A stretch of DNA of 64,000 nucleotides from Parelaphostrongylus tenuis (taxonomy: Eukaryota > Nematoda > Chromadorea > Rhabditida > Metastrongylidae), in NCBI GenBank assembly GCA_019055375.1, contig JAHQIW010000957.1:161799-225798 (forward strand), written 5' to 3'. This document shows positions 61,450 to 64,000 of this stretch, in pieces. The notes beneath the pieces are model-generated. The model saw only the letters and a program-made list of their open reading frames with translations. It was not told the origin of the DNA and did not search any database. Each line of letters begins with the position of its first letter. Position 1 is the first letter of the stretch. Both the position numbers and the translations under genes were made by a program.

Positions 61450-61815
61450 TTTTCACATACAACTTGCCCATATTTCATTTAAGATGAAGCTGTCGTGAGA
61501 ACTTATTGCCTTGCTACTCATACACGAGTGACACGTATGGGAGAATACTAGTGAAGCAACGCGCAAAACTAATGGAGCTTTCCGTGCACGGCGCGAGAGC
61601 GACTGATTCTCCAGACTCTTCTCATCAGCTTTAAATTTCGTGATTTCCTTTCTAGCCGTCCTTTCTGCAAACCGTATCATAGCCTCAAAATCCATTGATC
61701 TTGCGCGCCGCTTCACTAGCAATTTTCTCTACGCACCATTCGTGTATGAGTAGCAAGCGAATTTGTTTCCACGATAGCTCCATCTCAAGAAAGTGTGGGC
61801 AAGTTGTATACCAAA
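61450..61815. mobile_element. Hairpin element with arms of about 130 bp
   Basis: The left arm has ATACAACTTGCCCATATTTC, AGATGAAGCTGTCGTGAGAA and TTGCTACTCATACACGAGTG. The right arm has the same text inverted (CGTGTATGAGTAGCAAGCGA, ATAGCTCCATCTCAAG, TGGGCAAGTTGTAT). The 89-codon minus-strand frame at 61453-61722 runs through it (DFEAMIRFAERTARKEITKF) and is probably fortuitous. Confidence 0.7.
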
Positions 61816-61819
61816 TATT

Positions 61820-62800
61820 TGCAAGAAAATGCGCATTGAACAATACAAAAATCCTCCAATTTTTCTAGAGTATCTAGGGTACTAGGAAGAGGTTCTCGAT
61901 TGATATCTCTTATGAAATCGCGTCAGGTCATTGCACTTTTGAATGCATGCTTAAACTGCTCAATCTCAAGATGATCCGGGAAATATTTGCAGTAATGAGA
62001 GGGTTGGTAGTGAGGTAAAACTGGCGCCAAAGTTTGATATTGACTCTATGTTTGAGGTGGAGGCCTTAGTAATAAATTTTCGATCATTAACCTACTGTCG
62101 ATGTGTAGATGAACGCCTTTTCATCTATTCCACGCAAAAAATTATGAAAAATTATTTGAGTTGCTGAATGGAGTGTAGATTCGTAAAAGTGATCCGAGAA
62201 AAGCTTGAGCAAATTAGATTTAATTTTCGAATGTTTGACTTAATCTATGTGAAAGCCCTTACAGCACAGTGATACCGTAAACCAGTTGAAGAGTATTCTC
62301 GTTCACTACCTTTCTTCTCACCCTCCATACGATACGCACGCCAGTAAAAAATATGTCTTGAACAACTAAGATTGTGTAGAACATAGAGGGGAATGCCTTA
62401 CTAACGGAAATTAGCCATTTCTACTAAACACGAAACGTTGAAAGTTCTTCGACTGAGGTTCAAATGCAAATTGACGCCCACACAAGACATGTCTCTAGCG
62501 GTGATAAAGTCTCATTCATTCTGCCCTTCATTTACAGCCAATTATGCATAGCTATAAAACGTTTGTTCGAAACAGCGATTGTCAAAGTTCGGTAGCAGTG
62601 ATAGAGAGACCATCGGACACTTTTGAGAGGACGGTCTGTTCGTAACTGATTGTATGACCATCTAAGTCAAATGCAAAAGTACATAATTTTCCTTAGCGGT
62701 TGAGACGGTAATTCTATTAGTTGGGGAGCGACAAACTTAATCTCAAAAATACCGTAGTTGTAAAGGATAAAGCCAATCAGATGTATATGTCTCATAAATT
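61820..62800. other. No recognisable gene
   Basis: No frame over 60 codons, and no repeat shared with the rest of the window. Confidence 0.45.
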
Positions 62801-62810
62801 ATTATCTAAG

Positions 62811-63385
62811 CCAATATGTTATGTGGCCTGTTGATGAGCTTTTGTACAACCCGATACACGTGTTTCGACCTTACAGTCCTGTCAGCCTGGCAGAACTCGT
62901 TCGTCATATCTCTTCAGCCAATTCTCTCGGGAGCCCCTACTCTCCCTACATAGAGGTAAATGACGACGAACGATTTACACTGTACTGCCGTCAAGTGAAA
63001 AATCACGAAATCGGCTATTTCCGACACTCGGTTGCTCTCAGCTGGCATTTGTGCGATATTGTACTTTAATTTTGAGTGTTTCATTGAGAAACACGCTCAA
63101 ATTTCAATAAATCTCATGATTATTGTCTGACCCAACTTATCATGTGGTCTGTTAAAGGGCTCTTGTACAACCCGATACACGTGTTTCAACCTTGTGATTT
63201 TTCACTTCACGGCAGTGCAATGTAAACTGATCGTCGTCACGTACCTCGTTATAGGGAGAGTAAGGGCTCCCGAGAGGACTGGCTGAAGACGAAGACAACC
63301 GGCTAAGCCCCAATGACGAGACTGTGAGTTCGAAACACGTGTATCGGGGTTGTAGAAGAACCCTTGAACAGACCATAAGTCAATC
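62811..63385. mobile_element. MITE family B, two copies or a rearranged pair
   Basis: AGCCAATATGTTATGTGGCC at 62811 and CCCAACTTATCATGTGGTCT at 63133 are two left-type ends in the same orientation. A right-type end (ACAGACCATAAGTC) is at about 63380. GATACACGTGTTTCGACC occurs at 62853 and a relative at 63174; CGAAACACGTGTATCGGG is near the right end. Frames at 62821-63069 and 63152-63555 are repeat artefacts. Confidence 0.65.
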
Positions 63386-63580
63386 ACATCATTATAATAG
63401 GCACAGCACTTGAAGATGTCGGCGCATCGAACTCTTGCAGAAACCTGGATAAATTCAAAGATCAAAAATGAGTTCAAAAGTACTTGGTGATCACTCGTGA
63501 CCCACCGCCACACTACAGGTGATTGATTTTTTCCATTTTTCGGAGCCAGATACATCCATAACTCTTATTAGAAAATTCGT

Positions 63581-64000
63581 TATTTATCCGTTATGTGGCC
63601 ACAAATGAAGATTTGACCGCTTTAACTAGACAAAGACTTTTCATTGCACTTTTGATAAATAATCAAAAGCTCAAATTTCTGGCTACTGAGCTGTGTGTGA
63701 CCGCTTTTTGCAACCTTTTTGTAACGCTTCACCTGATGGGAAACATTTGTTGCTTCGCATAGGCGTCTTTCTCTCAGGGCAGAGCTTTTCCTTCAGGGCA
63801 TGATTAACCATTTGATAGCGTAAGTTTTGACGATTCTAACGTTGTGCTTATTTTCTGGGAAAACCGTTTCACTTCAGTGTAGCACGCAAAATAAGATCAG
63901 GTTTCACATACTCCGTGCGCTTGTTACCGTCCAACCTTGGATGGGGTGTCCGCTGGCCGCAGATTCGATGCGGGCAGCCGGATCGATCGATCATAAACGC
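63581..64000. mobile_element. Foldback element family A, cut by the window edge
   Basis: Starts ATCCGTTATGTGGCCACAAA. Family blocks AAATTTCTGGCTACTGAGCT, TTTTTGTAACGCTTCACC and AAATAAGATCAGGTTTCACA follow. The right half lies beyond the window. Confidence 0.6.

Noticed and set aside
1..64000. CRISPR array, rRNA genes or a bacterial operon
   Set aside because: No regular short repeats with unique spacers, no rRNA motifs and no long contiguous coding regions.

Overview
The window looks like gene-poor chromosomal DNA from a nematode, probably a strongylid or hookworm-like worm. This assignment is inference. It rests on AT-rich sequence, very short exons with GT..AG introns, TTTYAG-type trans-splice acceptors just before start codons, an RTE-type LINE relic, mariner relics and a very high load of foldback and tRNA-like repeats. 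There is no bacterial operon structure, rRNA or CRISPR array, and almost all long open frames are accidental or lie in repeats.

The best-supported gene is on the minus strand, 55751 down to 35939. It is a 16-exon gene for a phospholipase D family protein of the PLD3/PLD4 type (about 488 residues). Exons are 58-132 bp and introns 56 bp to 4.4 kb. I built it by hand from exon translations, splice sites and codon phase. It has a type II membrane anchor, both HKD motifs (HTKAWAVD and HNKYFVTE), a stop codon and a nearby AATAAA. All junctions close in phase except exon 3/exon 4, which is off by one base. Most of the larger introns hold a recognisable repeat, so the gene seems to have grown by insertion.

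A second minus-strand gene (26520-24506) encodes a small membrane-anchored protein with a lysine/glutamate-rich tail of 30-nt tandem repeats. One repeat unit is a base short, which shifts the frame. Less certain minus-strand exons lie at 32145-32321 (basic C-terminal exon with its own AATAAA), 19180-19499 (two phase-compatible C-terminal exons) and 13538-15436 (membrane-protein exons).

The rest is mainly mobile DNA: a foldback family of about 0.7-1.1 kb (eight copies); a MITE family with GAGCCAACATGTCATGTGG ends; a second MITE family; a single foldback near 18.4 kb and a hairpin near 61.5 kb; a piggyBac-type element with TTAA flanks (26980-27521); mariner, RTE and possible Bel/Pao relics; and three tRNA-derived SINE-like families. 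The leftmost 24 kb and the last 8 kb contain little else that I can support.
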